From positions 1-26,288 of the forward strand of contig JBKJTT010000045.1 in assembly GCA_046590205.1 (NCBI GenBank): a stretch of DNA of 26,288 nt. Reading direction: 5' to 3'. A program made the position numbers and the translations under genes. This document shows positions 1 to 6,878 of this stretch, in pieces. The notes beneath the pieces were generated by a model, which was not told the DNA's origin, ran no database searches, and was given only the letters and a program-made list of their open reading frames with translations. This stretch comes from DATDEW01 sp046590205. Lineage in GTDB: Bacteria; Bacteroidota; Ignavibacteria; Palsa-1295. Within the stretch, counting starts at the first letter, position 1; every line of letters starts with the position of its first letter.

Positions 1-1746
1 TGGGTTACCCGCTGTACCATTTCCAGTGATCGGTGCTGTTACTGCTACGCTTAAAAGTCCGCCGTTTGCTGGTACCCATGTGGTTCCATTCCAAGAAAGA
101 ACTTGTCCGTTGGTCGCACCTTGTTGTGCTATGTCGAGTGGACTGCCGACTGTACCATTACCTGTCAAGCGTGCTGTTACTGCAACAGTTGAAAGTTTAT
201 TATTGAATGTTGTCCAATCAGTTGATGTCAAATAACCATTGGTCGTACCATTGGCGGCTGCAATAACAAGCGGACTGCTTGATGTACCATTGCCTGTTAT
301 CGGAGTAGTCGCTGTTACTAATGTTATCCCAAGATCATCTGCCGGAAGCCATGTTGTACCATTCCACTTGAGCATCTGACCGGGCGTTGCGCCTTGCTGT
401 GCAATGTCAAGCGGACTTGCTGTCGTACCTGCACCTGATAAACGAGGTGTGACTGAAGCAGTCAATAATCCGTTCGTTCCTGGTAACCACGTCGTGCCAT
501 TCCATGTGAGTACTTCACCAGGAAGAGCTGATTGTTGTGCGATGCGAAGCGGAGTTGCGACCGTACCATTTCCGGTAAGTGTTGCATCGGTTGCTACAGA
601 TGGGCTGATCGAGTTACTCCATGTAAGCGCACCGGTATTATCACTTGCTAAGAATGATTGTGAAAGCGGAAGCGTAGCGGGCAATGTATAAACGATATTT
701 GTATTTTGCGATTGCGCTTTGAACGCAGTGTAGTTGGCACCTGATGACTGCGGCTCAAATAAACGCAGCTCGCTTGCTCCGCCATTCGATGCAACCTCTA
801 CGTGATTTCTCGCAGTCGTTAGACCAGTAGCGTCGCTTGTAAGATTTAGATTTTCTAACCACTGCGTACCATCCCAACGAAGTGTACTATTTAGGAGCGT
901 ACCATTTGGCAACGGGCGTGAAACAGAGATATTTGTGCCGGTGATATTAATTCCAATTCCTGCTGTATATACTGCTCCAGCATCTGTTGCAGGGACCCAT
1001 GCCGTACCATTCCATTTCAAGATCTGCCCGTTCGTTGCGCCCATTGCATTGAGCTTCTCTGATGTTACCGAGCCGCGTGCAAGCTTGAGCGTAGAGATAG
1101 CACTATCGGCGACATCAACGCGAGTTACATTTCCTGCCGGGTTAACAATTGAAAGAGTTTTTTGCGGAGATTGGATACTATCTATCCCTTTATAGACTAC
1201 ATTTGAACTTTGCTTCGCGCTTAATTTAATCGTCTGTCCGCTTTGGGTAACAGTCATCGTCGAATCACCTTCGATGCGAAGCGATCCTGCTAATTCATTA
1301 ACACTTGTGACAACACCTTTAACATCACCTGACAAACGAGTAGCAACATCTGCAAATGCAGCGCGTAGCGCATACGGCGCAGAGGCAAGCGCAGTGCGAG
1401 GCGTGAGTTCTTCACTGCCATTTATACGTATGCCGAGGTAATAGGTCTTGTCAAATGCAAGTGCAGCGGGCATCGGTGTTACCGAGCCGATCATCACATT
1501 AAAAATGCCATTATTCGTGCGCGTGTTATGCGTTTCGCTATAGAGAGCGGTGCCGCCTGTTGCAACATCATAAAATGTGATCGTGATAGCATGATCATCA
1601 TTCGGAATTGGCTGACCGCCTACACCATGAATTACTCCTTGGTAACTAAACGATCGCGGTATCTGCGCGTGAACTTGGATCGAAACAAAAAAAGATACTA
1701 CACCTATTAGCGCAGAAAAGAGGTAAAGAATTTTTCTCATCGTCAT
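1..1746 (-). CDS. Secreted repetitive surface protein, N-terminal 582 residues (runs off left edge)
   Basis: One uninterrupted minus-strand frame fills 1-1746 and continues beyond the window. It starts ATG-ACG-ATG, with GAAGG seven bases before the first ATG. Residues 1-28 are a signal peptide ending in VHAQ. Residues 29-130 (IPRSFSYQG ... LTPRTALASAPYALRA) match the N-terminal module common in Bacteroidota/Chlorobi surface proteins. A linker follows, then from about residue 389 repeats of about 46 residues: TGNGT (391, 484, 528, 574; degenerate SGAGT at 437), SPLDIAQQGAT, a GQxL turn and WNGTTWxP. An earlier WNGTAW lies at 246. A phage-tail-like STDWTTFNNK lies at 508-517. The module type and signal peptide indicate an exported, probably adhesin or fibre-like protein. 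The C-terminus, and so any sorting domain, is not visible. Confidence is high for coding and export, low for role. Confidence 0.9.
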   Translation of the reverse strand, partial: MTMRKILYLFSALIGVVSFFVSIQVHAQIPRSFSYQGVIHGVGGQPIPNDDHAITITFYDVATGGTALYSETHNTRTNNGIFNVMIGSVTPMPAALAFDKTYYLGIRINGSEELTPRTALASAPYALRAAFADVATRLSGDVKGVVTSVNELAGSLRIEGDSTMTVTQSGQTIKLSAKQSSNVVYKGIDSIQSPQKTLSIVNPAGNVTRVDVADSAISTLKLARGSVTSEKLNAMGATNGQILKWNGTAWVPATDAGAVYTAGIGINITGTNISVSRPLPNGTLLNSTLRWDGTQWLENLNLTSDATGLTTARNHVEVASNGGASELRLFEPQSSGANYTAFKAQSQNTNIVYTLPATLPLSQSFLASDNTGALTWSNSISPSVATDATLTGNGTVATPLRIAQQSALPGEVLTWNGTTWLPGTNGLLTASVTPRLSGAGTTASPLDIAQQGATPGQMLKWNGTTWLPADDLGITLVTATTPITGNGTSSSPLVIAAANGTTNGYLTSTDWTTFNNKLSTVAVTARLTGNGTVGSPLDIAQQGATNGQVLSWNGTTWVPANGGLLSVAVTAPITGNGTAGNP

Positions 1747-1905
1747 AAGGACACCTTCATTATACTATACCTCTTGTTATCGGCACTTATATCATAAGTG
1801 CTGACAACCAGAGGTCTCGTTGTACATAGTTAGATGTACTTCTAGGCAAAAGAAAGTACACCCGTTTTTTTATTAATCAAATCACCGAGGTGGTGATGTA
1901 ACGCG
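1747..1905 (-). promoter_or_regulatory. Hairpin-rich 5' leader of the surface protein gene
   Basis: Between the promoter and the start codon lie three inverted repeats: ATCACC/GGTGAT (1881-1897), TGTACTT/AAGTACA (1835-1860), and a long imperfect one with 20-base arms matching at 17 positions (1771-1813; core GCACTTAT/ATAAGTGC). The last sits about 25 bases before the ATG. No ORF fills the space. The structure is seen in the sequence; a regulatory role is inference. Confidence 0.45.
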
Positions 1906-1911
1906 TCGCTT

Positions 1912-1942
1912 CAAATATAACTAATTTAAGCCCGATTTCCAA
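1912..1942 (-). promoter_or_regulatory. Consensus Bacteroidota-type promoter for the surface protein gene
   Basis: Minus-strand TATATTTG at 1919-1912 exactly fits TAnnTTTG. A TTG at 1942-1940 lies 20 bases upstream, within the 19-21 base spacing known for the Bacteroidota primary sigma factor. Transcription should start near 1905, giving a leader of about 158 bases. Confidence 0.7.
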
Positions 1943-1979
1943 ATTAAAAGTGATTATATTTTTAACAAGTTTAACCCAC

Positions 1980-3527
1980 TTACTCCCACTCTATCGTAGC
2001 TGGTGGTTTTGAGCTTATATCATAGACGACACGGCTAATTCCCTTAACCTCGTTACTTATTCTATTTGATACAGTTGCGAGGAAATCATGCGGAAGTCTT
2101 GCCCAATCTGCCGTCATTCCGTCCACGCTCGTAACAGCTCGGATGGCGCAGACATTCTCGTAGGTTCGCTCATCGCCCATGACGCCGACCGTCTGGACGG
2201 GCAAAAGAACCGCAAATGCTTGCCACGCCGAGTGATAGAGGTTATGTACCCGTAGTTCTTCAATAAATATCGCATCTGCAGAGCGGAGAACGTCCAGTTT
2301 CTGCTTTGTGATGTCGCCAATGACACGTATCGCCAAACCCGGACCGGGGAATGGATGACGGTCAATAAAATGCTCCGGTATGCCGAGCGCTCTGCCAACA
2401 TTCCGGACTTCATCTTTAAAAAGCTCGCGAAGTGGCTCGATGAGATCCAGCTCCATAATATCAGGCAAGCCGCCTACATTATGATGGCTCTTGATCGTTG
2501 CCGAAGGTCCTTTGAAGGAAACAGATTCGATAACGTCAGGATAGATAGTCCCCTGCACCAAAAACTTTGCGCCTTCAAAATGTTTTGCTTCTTCTAAAAA
2601 AACATCAATGAATGCTTTGCCGATGATCTTGCGCTTTGTCTCGGGGTCGCTTACTCCGGCAAGTCGTGTGAGGAATAACTCTGATGAATCGCTGAAATCA
2701 AGATCAATGCCAAAGTGATCGCGATAGGTATGCACGACCTCCGCGCTTTCGCCGCGGCGCATCAAGCCGTTATCTACGTGGATACACTTGAGTTGTTTGC
2801 CGATAGCTTTATGAACGAGCACTGCAGCTACTGCAGAATCAACGCCGCCCGATAATGCACAGATAACTGTCTTATCACCGACCTTCGCTTTTATCTCGGC
2901 GATGGTTGCATCAATGAAGTTCGCGCTGTTCCAATCGGCTTTTATCTTCGCAACATCGAAAAGGAAATTACCGATAATCTGCGCACCGCCTTGCGTATGC
3001 ACAACTTCGGGATGGAATTGCACTGCATAAATTTGTTTCTCATCATTGACGATAGCACATATCGGTGAGTTATTGCTATGCGCAACAACGCGGAAGCCAT
3101 CGGGCATTTTCGTTAGCTTATCGGCATGTGACATCCATACGCTTGTGCGTTCGGATATATCAGAGAAAAGCGCGCAATCTTTGTCATCTATGATTAGGTC
3201 TGCTCTGCCGTACTCGCGCTTTGCGCTTTTATCTACTTCCCCGCCCATTATGTAGGCGATCATCTGCAAGCCGTAGCATATGCCGAGGATGGGAACGCCC
3301 ATTGCAAATACGCCTGCATCGCAGCGCGGCGCATCATCGACATAGACGCTATACGGACTGCCGGATAAGATTATTGCTTTGGGGTTATATGCCTGTATAT
3401 CGGCAAGAGGTGCGGTGCATGGGTAGATCTCGGCATACACACCATGCTCGCGGACACGGCGGGCTATGAGTTGGGTGTACTGCGAACCGAAATCGAGAAT
3501 GAGTACGGAATCTCCGGTATGAGCCAT
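1980..3527 (-). CDS. guaA: GMP synthase (glutamine-hydrolysing)
   Basis: Converts XMP, glutamine and ATP to GMP, the last step of guanine nucleotide synthesis, in the cytosol. The 515-residue product has a class I glutamine amidotransferase domain (DFGSQYTQLIARRV at 12-25; nucleophile Cys84 in GICYGLQ; His172 and Glu174 in FHPEV), the ATP pyrophosphatase loop SGGVDS at 226-231, and the C-terminal dimerisation domain (HPFPGPGLAIR, ending KPPATIEWE). It is full length. I chose ATG 3527 (MAHTGDSVLILDFG) because the eight codons before it, from a TTG at 3551, are encoded by the U-tract of a terminator-like hairpin. That hairpin ends only a few bases before the ATG, so the gene lacks a recognisable ribosome site and may be attenuated. 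Identity is certain; the start is likely. Confidence 0.97.
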   Translation of the reverse strand: MAHTGDSVLILDFGSQYTQLIARRVREHGVYAEIYPCTAPLADIQAYNPKAIILSGSPYSVYVDDAPRCDAGVFAMGVPILGICYGLQMIAYIMGGEVDKSAKREYGRADLIIDDKDCALFSDISERTSVWMSHADKLTKMPDGFRVVAHSNNSPICAIVNDEKQIYAVQFHPEVVHTQGGAQIIGNFLFDVAKIKADWNSANFIDATIAEIKAKVGDKTVICALSGGVDSAVAAVLVHKAIGKQLKCIHVDNGLMRRGESAEVVHTYRDHFGIDLDFSDSSELFLTRLAGVSDPETKRKIIGKAFIDVFLEEAKHFEGAKFLVQGTIYPDVIESVSFKGPSATIKSHHNVGGLPDIMELDLIEPLRELFKDEVRNVGRALGIPEHFIDRHPFPGPGLAIRVIGDITKQKLDVLRSADAIFIEELRVHNLYHSAWQAFAVLLPVQTVGVMGDERTYENVCAIRAVTSVDGMTADWARLPHDFLATVSNRISNEVKGISRVVYDISSKPPATIEWE

Positions 3528-3529
3528 AG

Positions 3530-3570
3530 ACAAAAAAAAAAGAAAAGCCAAAAGCTTGCGCCTCGGCTTT
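3530..3570 (-). terminator. Intrinsic terminator/attenuator immediately upstream of guaA
   Basis: Read on the minus strand, an AAAGCCGAGGC arm, a GCAA loop and a GCTTTTGGCTTTT arm are followed by a long, nearly pure T-run. The T-run ends a few bases before the guaA ATG. It could end transcription from the DUF433 gene or attenuate guaA. Confidence 0.7.
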
Positions 3571-3616
3571 CCAGTTGTCTAAAGTCATAAAACGCAGGTT
3601 GTAGAAGTTGAGTGCC
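3532..3616. repeat. Direct repeat copy 1 (terminator module)
   Basis: Nearly identical to 4019-4101. The shared core runs from the A-tract through the hairpin to GATAAAACGCAGG / CATAAAACGCAGG, then a divergent stretch of about ten bases, then TGAGTGCC in both. Only a few substitutions separate the cores. The two copies flank the DUF433 gene. Confidence 0.8.
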
Positions 3617-3643
3617 CTATGAAATACCAGTTGGTTACTTATG

Positions 3644-3689
3644 TGTCATTGCGAGAAGCGAGTCTTCGAGCGACGAAGCAATCTAAAAT
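3644..3689 (+). repeat. Dispersed CATTGCGAG...CGAAGCAATCT repeat, single copy
   Basis: Begins TGTCATTGCGAG and ends CGAAGCAATCTAAAAT. The same element occurs twice more, as an inverted pair, at 7557-7665. Sequences of this form are common dispersed intergenic repeats in environmental bacterial genomes. Confidence 0.75.
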
Positions 3690-3696
3690 CCTGATA

Positions 3697-3966
3697 TTAA
3701 TGATACTTCTGAATGTTGCCTATAACTTCGTACTCCGCTAGCTTCGCTGCGTATCGCAGAGCGGCAGTTATGTCATCTTTTGTGACGGAAGGATAGTCTT
3801 GAAGAATAGTATCAATCGGCTCACCACCCGCGACTAAACCTACAAGGAGAAATACGGGAATACGTGTACCTTTAATACACGGTTTACCATGCAGTATCTC
3901 AGGGTCAGAGGATATCCTATCAATGAAAGCTCCTCTCGGAAAATTATGCGCCAAAGACTGTATCAT
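3697..3966 (-). CDS. DUF433 domain protein (orphan antitoxin-like)
   Basis: The 89-residue product matches the DUF433 family: IDRISSDPEILHGKPCIKGT at 17-36, RIPVFLLVGLVAGGEP, then a helical segment with DYPSVTKDDITAALRYA. DUF433 proteins are small, helix-turn-helix-like, and usually lie next to a DUF5615 (PIN-like) toxin gene, where they act as antitoxins. No such gene is present: downstream is a dispersed repeat and the terminator module, upstream the second module copy. It may be a leftover antitoxin or an independent regulator. Family call is strong; function is inferred. Confidence 0.85.
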   Translation of the reverse strand: MIQSLAHNFPRGAFIDRISSDPEILHGKPCIKGTRIPVFLLVGLVAGGEPIDTILQDYPSVTKDDITAALRYAAKLAEYEVIGNIQKYH

Positions 3967-4018
3967 AGATAGTATAACCGTTTGATAAATAGAAAGGGTT
4001 CTTAGGGAGGAGTAGTTG

Positions 4019-4055
4019 AAAAAAAAGAAAAGCCAAAAGCTTACGCCTCGGCTTT
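4019..4055 (-). terminator. Intrinsic terminator upstream of the DUF433 gene
   Basis: Second copy of the guaA-proximal hairpin (GCC...GGC arms, loop GTAA instead of GCAA), followed on the minus strand by a T-run. No intact minus-strand gene ends just before it. It most likely marks a lost gene end or a module duplication. Confidence 0.6.
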
Positions 4056-4101
4056 CCAGTTGTCTAAAGTGATAAAACGCAGGGATTTACAAATGAGTGC
4101 C
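4019..4101. repeat. Direct repeat copy 2 (terminator module)
   Basis: Partner of 3532-3616, about 486 bp away. On the minus strand the core can be read LRFITLDNWKAEA followed by TAA; in copy 1 the stop is CAA. This may be the tail of a lost gene or chance. Confidence 0.8.
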
Positions 4102-4183
4102 AATCCTGTAGTTATTTTTGTATTGGAAATGGCAGACCTATTCCTGCCTACAGGTACTTATTCATGAGGATGTTCATCTGATT

Positions 4184-5305
4184 TTGAAAAAAGGAAGCGA
4201 TTCTATAATAACTATTTTCCTTTCTTCCCCTGGCGATCTTGAGGAGGAAAGAAAAATTATTGCTAAAGAGGTAAATAAGCTAAGCACTGTACTAAGAGGC
4301 AGTTACAATGTCGAGATTAAGTTACTTACTTGGCTTAATGACACATATTCTAGTATTGGATCAAGTGGGCAAGATGTGATAAACAAATTAATCGGCGATG
4401 AATATGACATCTACTTAGGGATGGTTGCCGACAAACTAGGCACACCTACTGATGAAGCTGACTCCGGCACTGTAGAAGAATATAAACGAGCATTAACGAG
4501 AAATAAAGAATCGGGAAAGCCAGCAATGCTATTCTTTCAGATTGAAAGAATAATTAAACAAACGACAGCTGACATTAAAGAACTAAGCCGTGTAAGAGAT
4601 TTTATAGATAGTGTTCGGCGTGACGGAATGCTAACTTTTGATGTGTCTTTGAATGATTTAGATTCTATTGTGTTTCTTCATTTATATAAGCAGATTGATT
4701 CGAGCGGGCTACTCACCAATCCTAAAATTAAAGAGCTATCAACCGCAAAGAAAGAGTTAAAAGCTCTGACCGATAAATTGGGGGATGCTCAGCTATATGT
4801 TCAAAAGAATATACTTAAACAAATACCTGTTATAGCCAAAGTGGATGGTCCTAACTCTTGGAAAGAAAAATGGATGTCTATCAGTAACAGTTTTATTATA
4901 CTTAAGCCTAAAACTGATCGCGAGATTGAACAAGCATCAAATGAACTTATAGATATAGCGCATGAGCTTCAAGAAATGCTATCTGAATTTAAGTCGTCAT
5001 ATAGAAATTATGTTGAATCTTCAGTAAGATTATTTTCTCATCCGATGATGAACAATGGAGTTGTTGGTATTGAAGTATATCTAAGCTGGATTGATCATAA
5101 TGCACAATTATTAATAAAAACCTGTCATTTATTAGGCGGTTACGCTCAGAGTTATGAAAACTTACATAATATCACTCCAAAGTTTAGTGATGCAAAAACT
5201 TCGTTTGCAAAATCATTAAGACATGTGGCATCAGAGTATTGGTATGCTGTTGAGTTGTTATCTACAATTAGAAATATTGTAAAACGTATTTCAGACATAA
5301 GCTAA
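4184..5305 (+). CDS. DUF4062 domain protein (TIR-like N-terminus), candidate defence or signalling protein
   Basis: The N-terminal 120 residues fit DUF4062, a TIR/SEFIR-like domain often found on STAND NTPases and other immune-type proteins: ITIFLSSPGDLEEER (9-23), TWLNDTYSSIGSSGQDVINK, DIYLGMVADKLGTPTDEADS, GTVEEYKRA. The remaining roughly 250 residues are predicted helical with charged, coiled-coil-like stretches (KELKALTDKLGDAQLYVQKN); I recognise no NTPase, TPR or nuclease motif. Total 373 residues. The start is uncertain. The frame stays open to a TTG at 4118, but TATTTTTG at 4113-4120 looks like a promoter -7 box, so I prefer the TTG at 4184, which has GAGGA upstream. The gene is visibly AT-richer than the ribosomal genes nearby, which suggests transfer. 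No partner gene is adjacent. Confidence 0.8.
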   Translation: MKKGSDSIITIFLSSPGDLEEERKIIAKEVNKLSTVLRGSYNVEIKLLTWLNDTYSSIGSSGQDVINKLIGDEYDIYLGMVADKLGTPTDEADSGTVEEYKRALTRNKESGKPAMLFFQIERIIKQTTADIKELSRVRDFIDSVRRDGMLTFDVSLNDLDSIVFLHLYKQIDSSGLLTNPKIKELSTAKKELKALTDKLGDAQLYVQKNILKQIPVIAKVDGPNSWKEKWMSISNSFIILKPKTDREIEQASNELIDIAHELQEMLSEFKSSYRNYVESSVRLFSHPMMNNGVVGIEVYLSWIDHNAQLLIKTCHLLGGYAQSYENLHNITPKFSDAKTSFAKSLRHVASEYWYAVELLSTIRNIVKRISDIS

Positions 5306-5330
5306 CCCCTCTCATGATTTAAATTATGAC

Positions 5331-5444
5331 TTACACTATCACCACCTTGACCGCATTCGATAACCATCCTTTGACGGGCTCTATCCATTTTTTTGTGGCG
5401 GTGTCGTAGTAGCTTCTGGCGCTGTTCGTGGTGAATGCTTTTGC
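5331..5444 (-). other. Possible gene remnant of 37 codons without a start
   Basis: One minus-strand frame between the DUF4062 and YgiT-type genes reads like protein (NSARSYYDTATKKWIEPVKG ... AVKVVIV, then TAA). It has no start codon and a stop just before it. I do not recognise a family. It may be the C-terminal scrap of a lost gene or chance. Confidence 0.2.
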
Positions 5445-5449
5445 TTATA

Positions 5450-5692
5450 TCAGACAACCTCGAACGACCTTCCGAGTTCGTGGAATTCGTTTACCTCGTC
5501 GGCGGCAAGTTTTGTGCGAACATCATTAAACTTGTTTATGACATCCATCGAGTAAAGGCGCTCTCCGCACTTGAGACATACTTCTGCCTTTACATGAAGC
5601 AATGCAGTATTAAAACCACCCTTGAGCAGCTTCTCGACATCCTTCTCGACCATATCTCCGCCGCATACCGGGCATTGTGTAAAGGGTTTCAT
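5450..5692 (-). CDS. YgiT-type zinc finger protein (orphan antitoxin-like)
   Basis: The 80-residue product has two CxxC pairs, CPVCGGDM (Cys7, Cys10) and VCLKCGERLYS (Cys39, Cys42), in the arrangement of YgiT/MqsA N-terminal zinc-binding domains. Residues 45-80 form a helical tail (DVINKFNDVRTKLAADEVNE). In this family the protein is normally the antitoxin beside a small DUF4258/MqsR-like toxin. No toxin gene is next to it: 16 bases upstream ends a lipoprotein gene, probably co-transcribed, and downstream there is only a possible gene scrap. It lacks the MqsA-type helix-turn-helix half. Family call is good; function is inferred. Confidence 0.8.
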   Translation of the reverse strand: MKPFTQCPVCGGDMVEKDVEKLLKGGFNTALLHVKAEVCLKCGERLYSMDVINKFNDVRTKLAADEVNEFHELGRSFEVV

Positions 5693-5708
5693 GTTAGCGT
5701 TTCCCTAT

Positions 5709-6038
5709 TTATTTATATCTTATTTCAATAATGCGATCAGCTTCTTTTTTCCAGTCTCCTGCTTGTCCCCACTGGGCTAATTTACCGTTTGAGAAGTGAA
5801 CCCACATACGCCTTTTCTCCCAGGACCAATTACTCACAAGTCTATTATACTCCCAAACCTCAATAAGTTGCCCATATTTATTTGTTATAGCTCCACGGGC
5901 TAACTCCGGTTCGCCGAGCGTATTTATTACATCTTTTTTACTCATACCTAAGTCCAAATTTATAAACTGTGCAGTTGTAGCACAACCCACAAATAAAAAC
6001 AAACAAATCGTTGTGAAGCATCTAAATTGTTTTTTCAT
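5709..6038 (-). CDS. BamE/SmpA-like small lipoprotein
   Basis: The 109-residue product starts MKKQFRCFTTICLFLFVGC. This is a signal peptide with a lipobox-like FVGC, so the mature protein would be lipidated at Cys19. The body resembles SmpA/OmlA (BamE) proteins: LDLGMSKKDVINTLGEPE at 28-45, then a beta-rich part (QLIEVWEYNRL, RRMWVHFSNGKLAQWG). BamE-like folds occur in outer membrane assembly and in many unrelated lipoproteins, so a role in the BAM complex is not implied. ATG 6038 follows an A-rich stretch, and a TAnnTTTG box lies about 27 bases upstream. Lies 16 bases before the YgiT-type gene. Confidence 0.75.
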   Translation of the reverse strand: MKKQFRCFTTICLFLFVGCATTAQFINLDLGMSKKDVINTLGEPELARGAITNKYGQLIEVWEYNRLVSNWSWEKRRMWVHFSNGKLAQWGQAGDWKKEADRIIEIRYK

Positions 6039-6064
6039 TTCTTTGACTATTTTATTCTAATTAG

Positions 6065-6072
6065 CAAAAATA
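6065..6072 (-). promoter_or_regulatory. Probable -7 box for the lipoprotein gene
   Basis: Minus-strand TATTTTTG fits TAnnTTTG. There is no TTG at the ideal distance. The start site would be near 6058, giving a leader of about 20 bases. Confidence 0.4.
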
Positions 6073-6095
6073 CTGAATGATTTAGTACCAGCAGA

Positions 6096-6197
6096 TCAAA
6101 GTCCAATTGTTCTAGCAATGGCAATTTCGACAATCCTGTCTTTAGATTGGTCAACGCCGGTAGTTTCAAGATCAAAGAAGCAAACTGGTTTTGTCAT
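6096..6197 (-). pseudogene. Truncated DnaQ-like 3'-5' exonuclease (N-terminal stump)
   Basis: A minus-strand ORF of 33 codons begins MTKPVCFFDLETTG and continues DRIVEIAIARTIGL before a TGA. DLETTG followed by an RIVEIA-type strand is the Exo I motif of DEDD exonucleases (DnaQ/RNase T family), whose domain normally runs about 160-180 residues. No frame downstream continues the family; the lipoprotein promoter follows within 30 bases. I read it as a stump left by deletion. An 11-base-arm palindrome-like element (GCCCAT...ATGGGC, 6252-6273) lies upstream. A recently evolved micro-ORF is less likely. Confidence 0.65.
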
Positions 6198-6370
6198 ATT
6201 GAAGAAAACCAACGCAGAGAAAACTAAAAAGTTCTATTACGTCATACACCCGCCCATAATTAAAATCATGGGCTATGTATGTTGTCATCTACTGAAGTGA
6301 ATTCCGGAATCGGGTTTAGGATTGAGTCATTGAAGAATCGGTCGTCCCTATCGGACTATAGCCGGCATTC

Positions 6371-6514
6371 ATGCTATATTTTAATAGGTGCAATGATTGG
6401 CAAGAAGGGCTCGTTGCCTTTAACATGATGGGAGTTTCTCATCATTCGTATCACAATATTGCTCCCTCCCCATTTGAAACTCAACAACACACAAAATGGA
6501 CTACTTACATGTAG
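6371..6514 (+). CDS. Small hypothetical protein, 47 aa
   Basis: ATG to TAG, preceded by an in-frame TAG four codons upstream. The product (MLYFNRCNDWQEGLVAFNMM ... HTKWTTYM) has protein-like composition, but I recognise no family. Its end overlaps the next ORF by 19 bases in another frame, as in translational coupling or in a gene broken by a frameshift near 6490-6510. No promoter is evident. Confidence 0.25.
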   Translation: MLYFNRCNDWQEGLVAFNMMGVSHHSYHNIAPSPFETQQHTKWTTYM

Positions 6515-6732
6515 CTATTATGGAAGATTCCGAAGAGTGCCTTATCTCTTCGTCTGAAGATGGGTTGAGGCGTCAAGTCACAAAATCTATGACCGATAGA
6601 TTTCTTTTAGGTCCGACAGATGCTGAATGGTCATTCCATGTGCTCTCAGAAGGACCTGATATTATGCCGATCCGAAGCGACGGATTTGGCATGATAACCT
6701 ACTATAAGACCGAAGCGAGATTAGAAGCCTAA
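6496..6732 (+). CDS. Hypothetical protein, 78 aa
   Basis: ATG preceded by ACACAAA; an in-frame TGA lies seven codons upstream. The acidic product (MDYLHVAIMEDSEECLISSS ... RSDGFGMITYYKTEARLEA) has no membrane segment or motif I recognise. It overlaps the 47-codon ORF and might be the second half of the same gene. It sits in the low-density accessory patch facing gcvH. Confidence 0.4.
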   Translation: MDYLHVAIMEDSEECLISSSEDGLRRQVTKSMTDRFLLGPTDAEWSFHVLSEGPDIMPIRSDGFGMITYYKTEARLEA

Positions 6733-6847
6733 GAGCATAGGTGCCCATCAAAAATGGCGAAAACAGCGAGGAAACGCCGAAAACGCGATTTCCCGAATTT
6801 TATCTGCTTGTAAATCAACGAGTTATAGTAAATCTTGAGTAGGCATC

Positions 6848-6878
6848 TTGCAAAGCGATGATTAATTTCGTATCTTTG
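6848..6878 (+). promoter_or_regulatory. Consensus Bacteroidota-type promoter without an obvious gene
   Basis: TTG at 6848-6850, a 20-base spacer, and TATCTTTG at 6871-6878: an exact fit to TTG-N19-21-TAnnTTTG. Transcription would start near 6883, at the foot of a stem-loop. Confidence 0.65.

Noticed and set aside
26..1710. Plus-strand ORFs across the first 1.7 kb
   Set aside because: They are shadows of the continuous minus-strand surface protein frame, which has a signal peptide, repeats and a promoter.
3552..3696. Purine-type riboswitch upstream of guaA
   Set aside because: A terminator sits before the gene, but I cannot find the conserved junction sequences of a purine aptamer.
4040..4083. 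Minus-strand LDNWKAEA plus stop as the end of a real gene
   Set aside because: The frame does not extend upstream into a gene; the DNA there is the start of the DUF4062 locus on the other strand.
6118..6300. 60-codon plus-strand ORF
   Set aside because: The opposite strand encodes a recognisable exonuclease N-terminus; the plus frame shows nothing.
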